From positions 372,001-436,000 of the forward strand of contig JAPZSB010000007.1 in the NCBI GenBank assembly GCA_027531565.1: a DNA stretch of 64,000 bases. The letters run 5' to 3'. Below, piece after piece: positions 45,053 through 53,177 of the stretch; positions within the stretch are counted from its first letter, which is position 1, and the number at the start of each line of letters is the position of its first letter. The stretch is from Beijerinckiaceae bacterium. Its GTDB lineage: Bacteria > Pseudomonadota > Alphaproteobacteria > Rhizobiales > Beijerinckiaceae. Both the position numbers and the translations under genes were made by a program. A model generated the notes under the pieces. That model was given only the letters and a program-made list of their open reading frames with translations. It did not search any database and was not told the DNA's origin.

Positions 45053-45964
45053 TCAGAAGGCGTAGGCCAGCTTCAGGCGCGCCTGGTGCAGCGGGAAGAC
45101 AGCCGTGCCGAGATTGCGGCTCGGGCCCGACTTGTCATTGCCATAGACCTGATAGGCCCAGGTGCCGTTGAGCGAGAACTTGTCGTTGATCGCCCAGAAG
45201 AAGGTCGGCCCGACATAGACCGCAGCAGCCCGGAAGCGGCCATCCAGCCACATGCCGGTCATCGCGACCTGCGAGCTGGCTTCGGCGCCGACATAGAGCG
45301 AGTCGGTCACCGGGCTGGTCAGCGCGCCGCGGACATTGACCTGCGAGAGGTTGCGGAAGCCCGGCACCGTGTTGGTATAGGCGGACTGGAACAGCTCGAG
45401 GTTCAGCGCACCGAAGAGCTTGCCCTTCATCAGTTCCGCATCCGCGAGCAGGCGGTAGGAATTGTTGAAGACCGAGTCATGGCCGCCATAGATCGTGAAG
45501 CCGTTATAGGCGCCCGCATTCGGGCTGACCGCGAAGGTCAGGCCGATGCCGTGCGGGGCGCGGCCGAGCAGCTTGTACTTCATCTCGACACCGGCACCCA
45601 TGATGGTGCCCTGGCGCTCGATGCCGCCATACGGCTTGAATCCGGCGATCGTGTAGGTGAGGTACGGACCGATTTCGAAGCAGGGGAAGAACGAGCCCGA
45701 GACCTGCGCGGTGCCGGTGTACCCGTAGGTCTTGCCGCCCTTGCCGCCGGCAACATAGACGTTGTCGAGCGCGGCGCCCCAGACGCCGACATCCGCGACA
45801 TCCGAGCCGGTCGCGAAACCGAAGGCATCAACCGGGAGCGCCTTGGTTTCCTTGCAGGCATTGGAGACCGCCGCGACCGGCGTCGGCTTCTTGGCACCGA
45901 GATCGGCCGCCATGGCCGAGACGGAGAACAGGGCCGTAGAGGCCAGAATGACAGAACGGAACAT
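45053..45964 (-). CDS. Outer membrane beta-barrel protein, function unknown
   Basis: A 303-residue exported protein. Signal peptide MFRSVILASTALFSVSAMA with cleavage before ADLG. The mature part has an N-terminal segment with two Cys, then alternating amphipathic strands rich in Tyr, Gly and aromatic residues, and ends LKLAYAF, a C-terminal Phe recognised by the BAM machinery. Related in style to Hyphomicrobiales porin-like or Omp25-like barrels, but no closer family is recognised. It sits between rplT and pheS, with its own consensus promoter and terminator, thus an independent unit. The start at 45964 is set by the signal peptide. Confidence 0.8.
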   Translation of the reverse strand: MFRSVILASTALFSVSAMAADLGAKKPTPVAAVSNACKETKALPVDAFGFATGSDVADVGVWGAALDNVYVAGGKGGKTYGYTGTAQVSGSFFPCFEIGPYLTYTIAGFKPYGGIERQGTIMGAGVEMKYKLLGRAPHGIGLTFAVSPNAGAYNGFTIYGGHDSVFNNSYRLLADAELMKGKLFGALNLELFQSAYTNTVPGFRNLSQVNVRGALTSPVTDSLYVGAEASSQVAMTGMWLDGRFRAAAVYVGPTFFWAINDKFSLNGTWAYQVYGNDKSGPSRNLGTAVFPLHQARLKLAYAF

Positions 45965-46001
45965 GGCACACCCCAGTTGGCGAGGAAAAATCTCGATCCG
46001 G

Positions 46002-46030
46002 ATATTTGGGTGCGCTGCACAATGTGTCAA
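46002..46030 (-). promoter_or_regulatory. Candidate sigma-70-type promoter of the OMP gene
   Basis: On the minus strand a perfect -35 TTGACA (46030-46025) is followed, after 17 bp, by AAATAT (46007-46002). The start would be near 45995, giving a leader of about 30 nt before the ATG at 45964. A perfect -35 suggests strong expression, usual for abundant outer membrane proteins. Confidence 0.6.
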
Positions 46031-46230
46031 AACACAAAGCAGAGCCAAGCATACGTAGGTTCACGGAGTCACTGTTTTGCAACAGAACGTGTATTCAACA
46101 TGCTCCATTTTCAGGCATTCCGTATCCGTCAGGGCAGTTTGCTTGGATGGCGGCATCCGATGTTAATGTCCCGGTAATGTTCGCGGCCCGGCGGGGCGGA
46201 ACCCCGTGCAATCACGTCGAATCACGGCAC

Positions 46231-46258
46231 AAAAAAACCGGCGCCCCAGGGCGCCGGT
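46231..46258 (-). terminator. rplT: Rho-independent terminator after rplT
   Basis: A 9-bp GC-rich stem (46237-46245 with 46250-46258, loop CCAG) is followed on the minus strand by seven T. It closes the infC-rpmI-rplT unit 28 bp after the rplT stop. Confidence 0.9.
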
Positions 46259-46285
46259 CTGACAATCCTGCCGGGAGGACGGGGT

Positions 46286-46651
46286 TCAGGCGGTCGCCGG
46301 AAGCGCGCCCTTGGCCTGCTCGACGATCGCCTTGAAGGATTCCGGCTCGCGGATGGCGAGGTCGGAGAGGACCTTGCGGTCGATGACGATGTTGGCGCGG
46401 GCCAGGCCATCGATGAAGCGGCTGTAGGTCAGGCCGTATTCACGCACGGCGGCGTTGATACGCTGGATCCAGAGCGCGCGGAACGTGCGCTTCTTGGCGC
46501 GACGGTCCCGCGTCGCATATTGCATCGCGCGGTCGACAGCGGCCTTCGCGGTGCGGATGGTGTTCTTGCGGCGGCCATAGAAGCCCTTGGCGGCCTTGAA
46601 GACTTTCTTGTGCTTGGCGTGAGACGTCACGCCCCTCTTCACACGAGACAT
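46286..46651 (-). CDS. rplT: 50S ribosomal protein L20
   Basis: 121-residue basic ribosomal protein needed for early 50S assembly. Starts [30 protein letters not shown] and has the [23 protein letters not shown] core. AGGAG lies 7 bases before the ATG. In E. coli L20 represses the operon through rpmI; a similar control may exist here but is not shown. Confidence 0.98.
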   Translation of the reverse strand: MSRVKRGVTSHAKHKKVFKAAKGFYGRRKNTIRTAKAAVDRAMQYATRDRRAKKRTFRALWIQRINAAVREYGLTYSRFIDGLARANIVIDRKVLSDLAIREPESFKAIVEQAKGALPATA

Positions 46652-46773
46652 TGTTCAACTCCTGATGTGCTGATCGCTTTTTGCCAGCGAGAGCGCGTCG
46701 CGCTCGGATGTTTCAGTCTGGTCGCGTTTTCGTCACGCGAACCGGGGTCCACTTCGCTTGAAAACGCTCCCGA

Positions 46774-46974
46774 TCAGCCGTTCGGGAGGAAATACTTCTT
46801 GATGTTGTCGCCGTCGGTCTTGAACAGCACCCGCATGCCGCGATGATCGCGGATCTGCTTGTTGGTGCGCTTGATCATGCCGTGGCGCTTGCCGGACTGG
46901 GCGTGCTTCACCTTGCCCGTTCCGGTAATCTTGAAGCGCTTCTTGGCGCCGGATTTGGTCTTCAGCTTGGGCAT
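46774..46974 (-). CDS. rpmI: 50S ribosomal protein L35
   Basis: 66-residue ribosomal protein, [42 protein letters not shown] before the ATG is a strong ribosome binding site. Upstream, toward infC, is a 206-bp gap with a 12-bp bulged hairpin; downstream rplT follows after 122 bp. Confidence 0.98.
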   Translation of the reverse strand: MPKLKTKSGAKKRFKITGTGKVKHAQSGKRHGMIKRTNKQIRDHRGMRVLFKTDGDNIKKYFLPNG

Positions 46975-47050
46975 TTGCCTCTCCTTTGGAAGGAAGCGAC
47001 CCCGAGGGGACGCGGCACGTCACTGGATTGCGAGAATCCTCGACGCGAAA

Positions 47051-47086
47051 GAACCGCCACGGCAGCCCTTATCAGCCGGGCGGTTC
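47051..47086 (-). promoter_or_regulatory. Long stem-loop in the rpmI leader (possible attenuator or r-protein target)
   Basis: GAACCGCC-A-CGGC pairs with GCCG-GGCGGTTC (47051-47063 with 47075-47086): twelve base pairs with one bulged A and an 11-nt loop. On the minus strand, the transcribed one, it is followed by CTTTCG, a weak U-tract. Its place between infC and rpmI suggests partial termination or feedback control; it is not a family I can name. Confidence 0.45.
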
Positions 47087-47180
47087 GAACGAAGGCGCGC
47101 TGATACGCCAGGATGGAGAAAAGTGCAAGAGGGCCCGGGAGAACAGGCGGGGCCTCGCCCGCCTGCCGGGGGCCAGCGCC

Positions 47181-47720
47181 TTATTTCGGCGCCAGCACCA
47201 TGACGACCTGGCGGCCCTCGAAGCTCGGCTCGTTCTCGACCTTGGCGATATCGACCGTATCGGCCTTCACCCGATCAAGCACGCGCATGCCGATATCCTG
47301 ATGCGCCATTTCGCGGCCCCGGAAGCGCAGGGTGATCTTCACCTTGTTGCCTTCCTCGAAGAAGCCCTTCATCGCCTTCATCTTGACCGTGTAATCATGG
47401 TCGTCGATGGCCGGGCGAAGCTTGATTTCCTTGATTTCGATGGTCTTCTGCTTCTTGCGCGCCTCGGCGGCCTTCTTCTGCTCGAGAAAGCGGAAGCGGC
47501 CATAATCCATGATCTTGCAGACCGGCGGCGTGGCATTCGGCGAGACCTCGACGAGGTCAAGGCCCTGATCCTCGGCCAGCTTGATGGCATCGAAGGTGGA
47601 CAGGATGCCCTTGTTGGAACCGTCGGCGTCGATCACCTGGACTTCCCGGATGCGGATATCCCGGTTGACGCGCGGGCCTTCCTTGACGGGAAGGGGAACG
47701 TTTCTCATCGGCCTGCGAAT
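47181..47720 (-). CDS. infC: Translation initiation factor IF-3, start codon AUU
   Basis: Binds 30S, discriminates against wrong start codons and prevents premature 50S joining. From the AUU the protein is 179 residues: (f)[11 protein letters not shown], then [34 protein letters not shown] and the C-terminal domain. The AUU at 47720-47718 has AAGGAG 7 bases upstream, while the first ATG (47708) is 19 bases from that site. AUU is the known autoregulatory start of infC. The sequence (I/M)RRP fits alphaproteobacterial IF-3. Confidence 0.95.
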   Translation of the reverse strand: MRRPMRNVPLPVKEGPRVNRDIRIREVQVIDADGSNKGILSTFDAIKLAEDQGLDLVEVSPNATPPVCKIMDYGRFRFLEQKKAAEARKKQKTIEIKEIKLRPAIDDHDYTVKMKAMKGFFEEGNKVKITLRFRGREMAHQDIGMRVLDRVKADTVDIAKVENEPSFEGRQVVMVLAPK

Positions 47721-47808
47721 GGTCTTTCTCCTTGGCTGTTGCGAGGGTGGCTCACCGGATGCCCTGATCCGGAAACCGGCGTGAAAATCAGCGCATTCGC
47801 GGACAAAG

Positions 47809-49029
47809 TCAACGGGAAGGAAGGGCCAGGCCCACCTTGCCCTCAAGAAGCGCGATATAACAGTCCAGCGTCTGCGCCACCATCTGGTCGAGCGAGAAGT
47901 TCCGCTCGACATGGCGTCGGGCCCGGGTGGCCAGCGCATCGCGGGCGCTAGGCTTCAGATCGAGCGCGAAAGCGAGGGCCTCGGCCAAGGCGGCGGCATT
48001 GCCGGCCGGCACGCGCCAGCCCGTCCGCTGCTCCGGCCTCACCTGCGGCGGGGCGAGGACCGTTTCCGGCACGGCGCCGAGATCGGACACAACCACCGGC
48101 ACGCCCATGGCCTGGGCTTCCACCGCCACACGGCCGAAGGCTTCCGGCTCGGTCGAGGGCACGGTAACGACGGCGGAGGCCGCCAGAGCAGCCGGCATGT
48201 CGGTCACATGCCCGACGCGGCGGACGACGGAGCCGAGATTCCGCGCCGCGATACCGGCGTCCAGCTCGGCGACATAGGCTTCGCGCCCCTGAGGATCCCC
48301 GGCGAGGATGAAGACCACGTCGCGATAGCCGCGGTCACGCAGGAGCGCGGCCGCCTCGACCAGCAGCTTCTGCCCCTTCCAAGGCGTCAGCCGGCCGGCC
48401 AGCAGGACGATCCGGTCATCGGGCGAGGCCAGCCAGCCGCGCCGGATCCGCTCCACCCGGTCCGGGCCGATCCTGTCGGGCGAGAACGCCTCGAAATTCG
48501 TGCCGCGCGGAATGACGCGGAGCCGCTGCGGCTCGATCCGGTGCGTCTTCTGGATCAGCTCGGCGGTGAAATGGGAGTTCGCGATCACCACGTCGCCGCG
48601 GGCCATGACGGAATTGTAGAGGATCTTCGGCGGCGACTTGCCGTTATAGGCACCATGATAGGTGGTGACGAACCCGATCTTCATCGCCCGCGTCGCGGCA
48701 TAGGCCACCCAGGCCGGCGCACGGGACCGGGCATGGACCAGTTCGACCCGCTCCTCGCGCATCAGGCGCACAAGCTTGCCGACATTCATCGCCATCGAGA
48801 GCGGGTTCTTGGTCGAAGCCGGGAACGGCACCCAGATCCCGCCCTTGGTCTGCAACTCGCCGATCAGGCGGCCGCCTTCGGTGGCCACGAGCGCCCGCGC
48901 GCCGGCCTGCGACAGGCCCTCGGCGATATCCACCGTCGTGCGTTCGGCACCGCCGGCATTCAGGTCGGGGATGATCTGGAGGATCGTCCGGCCGAGAAGC
49001 GGCTTGGCGGGGGAGGCGGAAAAGACCAT
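47809..49029 (-). CDS. Family 4 glycosyltransferase
   Basis: GT-B enzyme of 406 residues that transfers a sugar from a nucleotide donor. N-terminal [20 protein letters not shown]; donor-binding side [18 protein letters not shown] and the E-x7-E-like motif [20 protein letters not shown]. Likely involved in LPS or another envelope glycan; acceptor unknown. It is found just downstream of infC-type loci in some Hyphomicrobiales, but here it is upstream on the same strand (89-bp gap to infC). Confidence 0.88.
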   Translation of the reverse strand: MVFSASPAKPLLGRTILQIIPDLNAGGAERTTVDIAEGLSQAGARALVATEGGRLIGELQTKGGIWVPFPASTKNPLSMAMNVGKLVRLMREERVELVHARSRAPAWVAYAATRAMKIGFVTTYHGAYNGKSPPKILYNSVMARGDVVIANSHFTAELIQKTHRIEPQRLRVIPRGTNFEAFSPDRIGPDRVERIRRGWLASPDDRIVLLAGRLTPWKGQKLLVEAAALLRDRGYRDVVFILAGDPQGREAYVAELDAGIAARNLGSVVRRVGHVTDMPAALAASAVVTVPSTEPEAFGRVAVEAQAMGVPVVVSDLGAVPETVLAPPQVRPEQRTGWRVPAGNAAALAEALAFALDLKPSARDALATRARRHVERNFSLDQMVAQTLDCYIALLEGKVGLALPSR

Positions 49030-49139
49030 CGGGAAACGGGGCTTTCGGAACCGGCTGGGGATGTTTACTCATGCGCGGAGTTCTGCGCAAACATCCGGGA
49101 ATCGCGCCGGCGCAGCCCGGCCTTGGGAGACATAGAGAC

Positions 49140-49940
49140 ATGCAGCAGCCGGTGCAATCACTGGAGGTCGAGGGCGATGCGGAAGCCGGCTTCCCTTCGC
49201 GCCGGCTCGCCTTTCGCCTCCGGCCCGGCCGGCGGCCCACCCTCATCTGGATGGGTGGCTTCCGCTCGGACATGACATCGACCAAGGCGGAGAAACTCGA
49301 CGAGGCCGCGGCCGCCGAGGGGTTCGGCATGCTTCGCTTCGACTATACCGCACATGGCGAATCCGGCGGGGAATTCGCCTCGGCGACCCTGTCGCTCTGG
49401 CTGGATGATTCCCTGAAGATGATCCGGCAGTTCGGCGGCGATTGCCCGATCCTGGTCGGCTCGTCCATGGGCGGCTGGCTGGCCCTGCGCGCCACAGAGA
49501 TCCTGGCTGCCGAAGGTCGCCCGCCCGGCGGGCTGGTGCTGATCGCCCCGGCGGTGGATTTCACGGAAGCGCTGATGTGGGCGCAGTTCCCGCCGGCCAT
49601 CCGCCGGCAGATCGAGGAGGAAGGTGTCTGGTACCGGCCCTCGGATTATTCGCCGGAGCCCTATCCGATCACCCGGGCGCTGATCGAGGACGGAAGGCGC
49701 CACCTGCTGCTCGGCAAGGGCGCGCGGTTCGGCGTGCCGATCCATATCCTGCAGGGCGGCGAGGACCCCGATGTGCCGCTGGCGCATGTCCGGCGCTTCG
49801 TGGCGGAACTGGTCGAGGACGACGTGCGGATGACCGTCATCCCCGATGGCAATCACCGCCTCTCGCGCGAGGAGGACATCGCCACGCTCCAGCGGATCAC
49901 GCTGGATATGGCCCGCCAGCTTGCGGGAGACACGGCATGA
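49140..49940 (+). CDS. Alpha/beta hydrolase (ABHD10/YqiA-like)
   Basis: A 266-residue cytoplasmic hydrolase. Nucleophile Ser in VGSSMGGW, oxyanion strand LIWMGGFRSDM, core YTAHGES, acid near GGEDPDVPL and His in DGNHRLSREED, so the triad is complete. Resembles ABHD10-type thioesterases/esterases. No substrate can be named. The ATG overlaps no gene; its stop overlaps the chorismate mutase start (ATGA). Confidence 0.86.
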   Translation: MQQPVQSLEVEGDAEAGFPSRRLAFRLRPGRRPTLIWMGGFRSDMTSTKAEKLDEAAAAEGFGMLRFDYTAHGESGGEFASATLSLWLDDSLKMIRQFGGDCPILVGSSMGGWLALRATEILAAEGRPPGGLVLIAPAVDFTEALMWAQFPPAIRRQIEEEGVWYRPSDYSPEPYPITRALIEDGRRHLLLGKGARFGVPIHILQGGEDPDVPLAHVRRFVAELVEDDVRMTVIPDGNHRLSREEDIATLQRITLDMARQLAGDTA

Positions 49941-50248
49941 GCCCTCCGGTTCCGGCCGATATGGGCGAGGTCCGCGCCGCCATCGACGCGCTTGACCGGC
50001 AGTTGGTGCCGCTGCTCGGCCGGCGGCTGGCCCTCATCCGCAGGGCCTCGGAACTCAAGGCCACGCCGGATCAGGCACGGGTGCCGTGGCGGATCGAGGA
50101 TGTCGTGCAGAAGGTCCGCGCGGAAGCGCAGGCCGTCGGGTTCAATGCCGATCTGGCCGAGGCGATCTGGCGCGACATGATGGAGCATTGCATCCGGTTC
50201 GAGGAAAACCGGCTGGGGGCCCGCCAGCGGGAAGCAGGCGGGCGCTGA
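49937..50248 (+). CDS. Chorismate mutase (AroQ class)
   Basis: A 103-residue all-helical monofunctional chorismate mutase, converting chorismate to prephenate for Phe/Tyr. Helix 1 has EVRAAIDALDRQLVPLLGRRLALI, with the conserved Arg/Lys active-site residues; WRIEDVVQKVRAEA and IWRDMMEHCIRFEE follow. A PchB-type isochorismate pyruvate lyase shares the fold. Coupled to the hydrolase gene upstream. Confidence 0.87.
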   Translation: MSPPVPADMGEVRAAIDALDRQLVPLLGRRLALIRRASELKATPDQARVPWRIEDVVQKVRAEAQAVGFNADLAEAIWRDMMEHCIRFEENRLGARQREAGGR

Positions 50249-50266
50249 ATCAAGGGCAGGTCCGGG

Positions 50267-50590
50267 TCAGTGGACTGTCGCCATGTCGAGATCGTTCTGC
50301 CAGGCGCCGGAAATCACCAGATCGCGGCTGTCGGCCAGCATGAGCGGGGAGCCATCCGCCGCGAACAACGCGAAAAGCTGGACCGAGGGATGGACATTCT
50401 CGGTCTGCGGAAACAGGTGGCGGAGCTCGGCCGCGCGGAAGGCGCGCATATAGGCCAGTTCGCCATCCCCCATCGCCGCGAGCGCTTCCGGCGTGCGGGC
50501 CAGTTCCGGTGCCTGCGGCTTCACAGCCAGCGGCGGATGCGCCGGATTGGCATTCTTCTTCGGGTGGGTCGTCCTCTTCATTTCGGCCAT
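50267..50590 (-). CDS. DUF1150 family protein
   Basis: A 107-residue cytoplasmic protein whose family core is YMRAFRAAELRHLFPQTENVHPSVQLFALFAADGSPLMLADSRD and AWQNDLDMATVH at the end. Unknown function, alphaproteobacterial, often next to small heat-shock genes, as here (hsp20 211 bp upstream on the same strand). Start 50590 has GGAGG five bases upstream. Probably heat-shock linked; that is from neighbourhood only. Confidence 0.85.
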   Translation of the reverse strand: MAEMKRTTHPKKNANPAHPPLAVKPQAPELARTPEALAAMGDGELAYMRAFRAAELRHLFPQTENVHPSVQLFALFAADGSPLMLADSRDLVISGAWQNDLDMATVH

Positions 50591-50800
50591 GGGAGCCTCC
50601 AGTTCACCTATTGAACGCACTAAGGCGTTGACGAAGTGTTGCGATCCATAAAAGGCGTCGAAAAGGTCCTGCTTTGCCGTTGATCCTCGCGCTCGGTGCC
50701 TGGGTCTGCCATGCGGTGAAGCACAAACCGGACCAGACGCGCGACAACTGTCCCTCCGCGCCGGGGTCGGCGCGGGATGGCAAGGCGGGGCGGGAAATTC

Positions 50801-51229
50801 CTAGCCGCGCGCGTGAATGTCGATCTTGCGGATGATCCGCTCCGGTTCGGGCCGGGCAAGATCGACCGAGAGCAGGCCGTGCATCAGCTCGGCGCCGAGA
50901 ACCTCCATCCCGTCTGCCAGGAGGAAGGCCCGCTGGAACTGCCGTGCAGCGATGCCGCGATGCAGGAACTGGCGGGTCTTGTCATCCTGCTGGCGGCCGC
51001 GGATCACCAGCTGGCTTTCCTCGAGCGTGATCTCGAGCTCGTCGCGGGTGAAGCCGGCCACGGCGAGCGTGATGCGGAGCCGGTCGGGCAGGTTCTCGGT
51101 GCGCGGGAGGCGCTCGATATTGTAGGGTGGATACCCGTCCGAGGCGGCCTTGGCGACGCGGTCGAGCGCACGCTCGATATCGTCGAAGCCCAGCATGAAG
51201 GGCGAGGACAGGGATGGAACGCGGGACAT
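50801..51229 (-). CDS. Small heat-shock protein Hsp20
   Basis: ATP-independent holdase that binds unfolding proteins. 142 residues: N-terminal arm with FDDIERALDRV, alpha-crystallin domain (residues ~37-125; PPYNIER, LRITLAVAGFTRDELEITLEESQLVIRGRQ, FLHRGIAARQFQRAFLLADGMEV) and a short C-terminal extension with a I-x-I-like RKIDIH. Start at 51229; the longer open frame upstream is antisense to the cyclo-ligase gene. A heat-shock promoter and an RNA-thermometer-like leader lie directly upstream. Confidence 0.94.
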   Translation of the reverse strand: MSRVPSLSSPFMLGFDDIERALDRVAKAASDGYPPYNIERLPRTENLPDRLRITLAVAGFTRDELEITLEESQLVIRGRQQDDKTRQFLHRGIAARQFQRAFLLADGMEVLGAELMHGLLSVDLARPEPERIIRKIDIHARG

Positions 51230-51236
51230 GGCGAAA

Positions 51237-51285
51237 AGCCCTCCTGAAGAAGCGGCTCCGGTTGCGTCACCCGCAAGGGCGTGAC
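51237..51285 (-). promoter_or_regulatory. ROSE-like RNA thermometer in the hsp20 leader
   Basis: Two hairpins on the minus strand. The first is GUCAC-G-CCC/GGGUGAC (51285-51266). The second (51257-51237) pairs AGCC-G-CUUCU with AGGAG-GGCU, so the Shine-Dalgarno AGGAGG (51245-51240) is buried, with a single bulged G and one G-U pair in the helix. A bulged G opposite the SD is the mark of ROSE elements, where the pairing strand reads U-Y-G-C-U; here it is C-C-G-C-U. Seen by eye, not by folding software. Confidence 0.55.
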
Positions 51286-51292
51286 ACTGGGA

Positions 51293-51325
51293 ATATGGAC
51301 AGTGCTCCGGCCCCGCGCAAGGGGG
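51293..51325 (-). promoter_or_regulatory. Candidate RpoH (sigma-32) promoter of hsp20
   Basis: On the minus strand CCCCCTTGCG (51325-51316) matches the CCCTTGAA-type -35, followed after 15 bp by GTCCATAT (51300-51293), close to the CCCCATnT -10. Transcription would start near 51286, leaving a leader of roughly 57 nt made almost entirely of the two hairpins described separately. Confidence 0.55.
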
Positions 51326-51421
51326 AAGCCGCTGCGGGCCTGCGGCCGTCCGCAAGCCGGCGGCTCCGATGCACTTGTCGGATTTATGAGACAGATCCTG
51401 TCTGATCCGGAGACAGTCCCG

Positions 51422-51994
51422 ATGACCAGCCCCTTCCCTCCCGCCAGCAAGGCCGCGCTTCGCAAGGTCGCGCTCGCCGCGCGTGCGGCCCTGCCGGCGG
51501 ATCTCCGGCGCGAGGCCGCTGCGCGCGTGGCCGGGGCCGGCCCCGCAACGCTCGCCCGGCTGGCACCCGGCGCAGGGCTCGTCGCCGGCTATGTCGCCCT
51601 GCGCGATGAGTTCGACCCGGCGCCGCTGCTGGCAACGCTGGCGGCGGGTGGCTTCCGGCTGGCCTTGCCACGGATGACGGCGGAGGGCCTCGCCTTCCAT
51701 GCCCATGAATTGGGCAGCCCGCTCGAGAAAGGCGCATTCGGCGTGGCGGAACCACCGGCCCGCGCGCCGCTCGTCGAGCCGGAGGTGATCCTCGCGCCGC
51801 TCGTCGCCTTCGACCGGCGCGGCAACCGCCTCGGCTTCGGCAAGGGATTCTATGACCGCGCCTTCGCCGCCCATCCGGAGGCCATGCGGATCGGGATCGC
51901 CTTCGCGGTTCAGGAAGTCCCGGAGGTGCCCGCAGAGGCGCATGACCTGCCGCTGGCGGCGATCCTGACCGAGGCGGGGCTGGTGGTGCCCTGA
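51422..51994 (+). CDS. 5-formyltetrahydrofolate cyclo-ligase
   Basis: Converts 5-formyl-THF to 5,10-methenyl-THF with ATP. 190 residues, with LRKVALAARAALP at the N-terminus and the signature FDRRGNRLGFGKGFYDR (GxGxGxYD type). The start is the ATG at 51422; upstream is the hsp20 promoter region on the other strand. In other bacteria the 6S RNA gene lies before this gene; I see no convincing one here. Confidence 0.94.
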   Translation: MTSPFPPASKAALRKVALAARAALPADLRREAAARVAGAGPATLARLAPGAGLVAGYVALRDEFDPAPLLATLAAGGFRLALPRMTAEGLAFHAHELGSPLEKGAFGVAEPPARAPLVEPEVILAPLVAFDRRGNRLGFGKGFYDRAFAAHPEAMRIGIAFAVQEVPEVPAEAHDLPLAAILTEAGLVVP

Positions 51995-52004
51995 GCGCGC
52001 GCGG

Positions 52005-52511
52005 TCACGCGCGGCCGAGCTTCCACCATTTGCCCTTGGGCTTCTCGCCCTCGGCCTCGGGCTCTTCCGGCGAAGGGGCGACCGCCTCGCTGAAATTCTC
52101 GAAGAACTCCCCGGCGAGTTTCTTGGCGGTCGAATCAATCAGGCGCGAGCCGAGCTGGGCGATCTTGCCGCCGACTTCCGCGCGGACCGTGTAATGCAGG
52201 ATCGTGGCCTCTCCATCGGCTTCGAGCCGCACATCGGCACCGCCGCGCGCATGGCCGGCCACGCCGCCCTGCCCCTCGCCGGAGATCGTGTAGCCGTTCG
52301 GCGGGTCGATGTTCGACAGGGTGACCTTGCCGGTGAAGGAAGCCTTGACCGGCCCGATCTTGAGCGTGACCTTCGCCTCGAGTTCATTGTCACCGGTCCT
52401 CTCGACGCTTTCGCACCCGGGAATGCAGGCTTTCAGCACATCGGGATCGTTCAGCGCGGCCCAGACCACCTCACGCGGGGCCTCGATGCGCCGGTTGTCA
52501 CTCATGTCCAT
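52005..52511 (-). CDS. CoxG-like SRPBCC protein (carbon monoxide dehydrogenase subunit G family)
   Basis: A 168-residue protein of the START/SRPBCC fold with the CoxG pattern: RIEAPREVVWAALNDPDVLKACIPGCESVE, LKIGPVKASFTGKVTLSNIDPPNGY, GEGQGGVAGHARGGADVRL. CoxG anchors CO dehydrogenase to the membrane or delivers quinones or lipids; here no coxMSL genes are present, so its partner is unknown. The tail is charged and ends KWWKLGRA, possibly a membrane contact. Confidence 0.88.
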   Translation of the reverse strand: MDMSDNRRIEAPREVVWAALNDPDVLKACIPGCESVERTGDNELEAKVTLKIGPVKASFTGKVTLSNIDPPNGYTISGEGQGGVAGHARGGADVRLEADGEATILHYTVRAEVGGKIAQLGSRLIDSTAKKLAGEFFENFSEAVAPSPEEPEAEGEKPKGKWWKLGRA

Positions 52512-52670
52512 GGCAGTTCCTCCGGCGCGCATGAAAGGCGGCGGCGGCCATGCCGTCAAGCGAGGAGCCGCATCGGCCGCCACGAGAGGCCCTCGCCTAT
52601 CCTGACAGAAACTGGCGGGAGGATGCGGCAAAGCAGGCGCCGTCAACCCACCTTCCCGAAGAGGACCCTC

Positions 52671-53075
52671 ATGTTCAGCCATGTCACGCTCGGCACCGAT
52701 GACCTCGCCCGCGCCAAGGCCTTCTACGACGCCGTTCTCGGCCCGATCGGCTATCCCATGATTCATGACGAGAGCGAGCATGGCACCTATGGCTACGGCC
52801 CGGAGACCCCCGGCGGGCAGAGTTTCTGGATCCTGCGGCCCATCAACGGGCAGGCCGCGACCTTCGGTAACGGCACGACGATCGCCTTTGCCGTCACGAA
52901 ACGCGCCCTGGTGGACCGGTTCCATGCCGCTGCCCTCGCCGCCGGCGGGACCTGCGAAGGCGAACCCGGCCTGCGCCCGCATTATCACCCGGATTATTAC
53001 GGCGCCTATGTGCGGGACCTCGACGGCAACAAGCTGTGCTGCGCCTGCCACCTCCCCGCCGACCAGGCCAGCTGA
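52671..53075 (+). CDS. VOC family (glyoxalase-like) protein
   Basis: A 134-residue single-chain protein with two beta-alpha-beta-beta-beta units of the vicinal oxygen chelate fold: FSHVTLGTDDLARAKAFYDAVLG and YYGAYVRDLDGNKLCCACH. Possible metal residues are His of the first strand and Glu/Asp in the second half. Members include glyoxalases, dioxygenases and resistance proteins; the specific role is unknown. It precedes puuD by 102 bp on the same strand. Confidence 0.87.
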   Translation: MFSHVTLGTDDLARAKAFYDAVLGPIGYPMIHDESEHGTYGYGPETPGGQSFWILRPINGQAATFGNGTTIAFAVTKRALVDRFHAAALAAGGTCEGEPGLRPHYHPDYYGAYVRDLDGNKLCCACHLPADQAS

Positions 53076-53177
53076 GTCCGAACTGGCACGCGAACTGTTT
53101 CCCGCCTGCCGAGAACGCCCTTGCGGAATCGCGCGGCACACGCCAGCGTTGGTCCGCAAAGCGAGGCAGGCGGGACG

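Larger units (their letters stand above)
45965..46285. other. Intergenic region holding the OMP promoter and the rplT terminator
   Basis: A 321-bp gap without a gene. Towards the OMP gene it has a TTGACA promoter; near rplT it holds a strong terminator. The central 46040-46200 is relatively AT-rich and shows no other clear signal. Confidence 0.6.

Noticed and set aside
51295-51380. 6S RNA (ssrS) upstream of the 5-FTHF cyclo-ligase
   Set aside because: The stretch can form a rod (GACAGUGC with GCACUUGUC and inner GC stems), and ssrS is often next to this gene. But the rod is only ~85 nt, the hsp20 promoter lies within it, and no 6S-specific sequence could be verified. An Infernal search with the 6S model would settle it.
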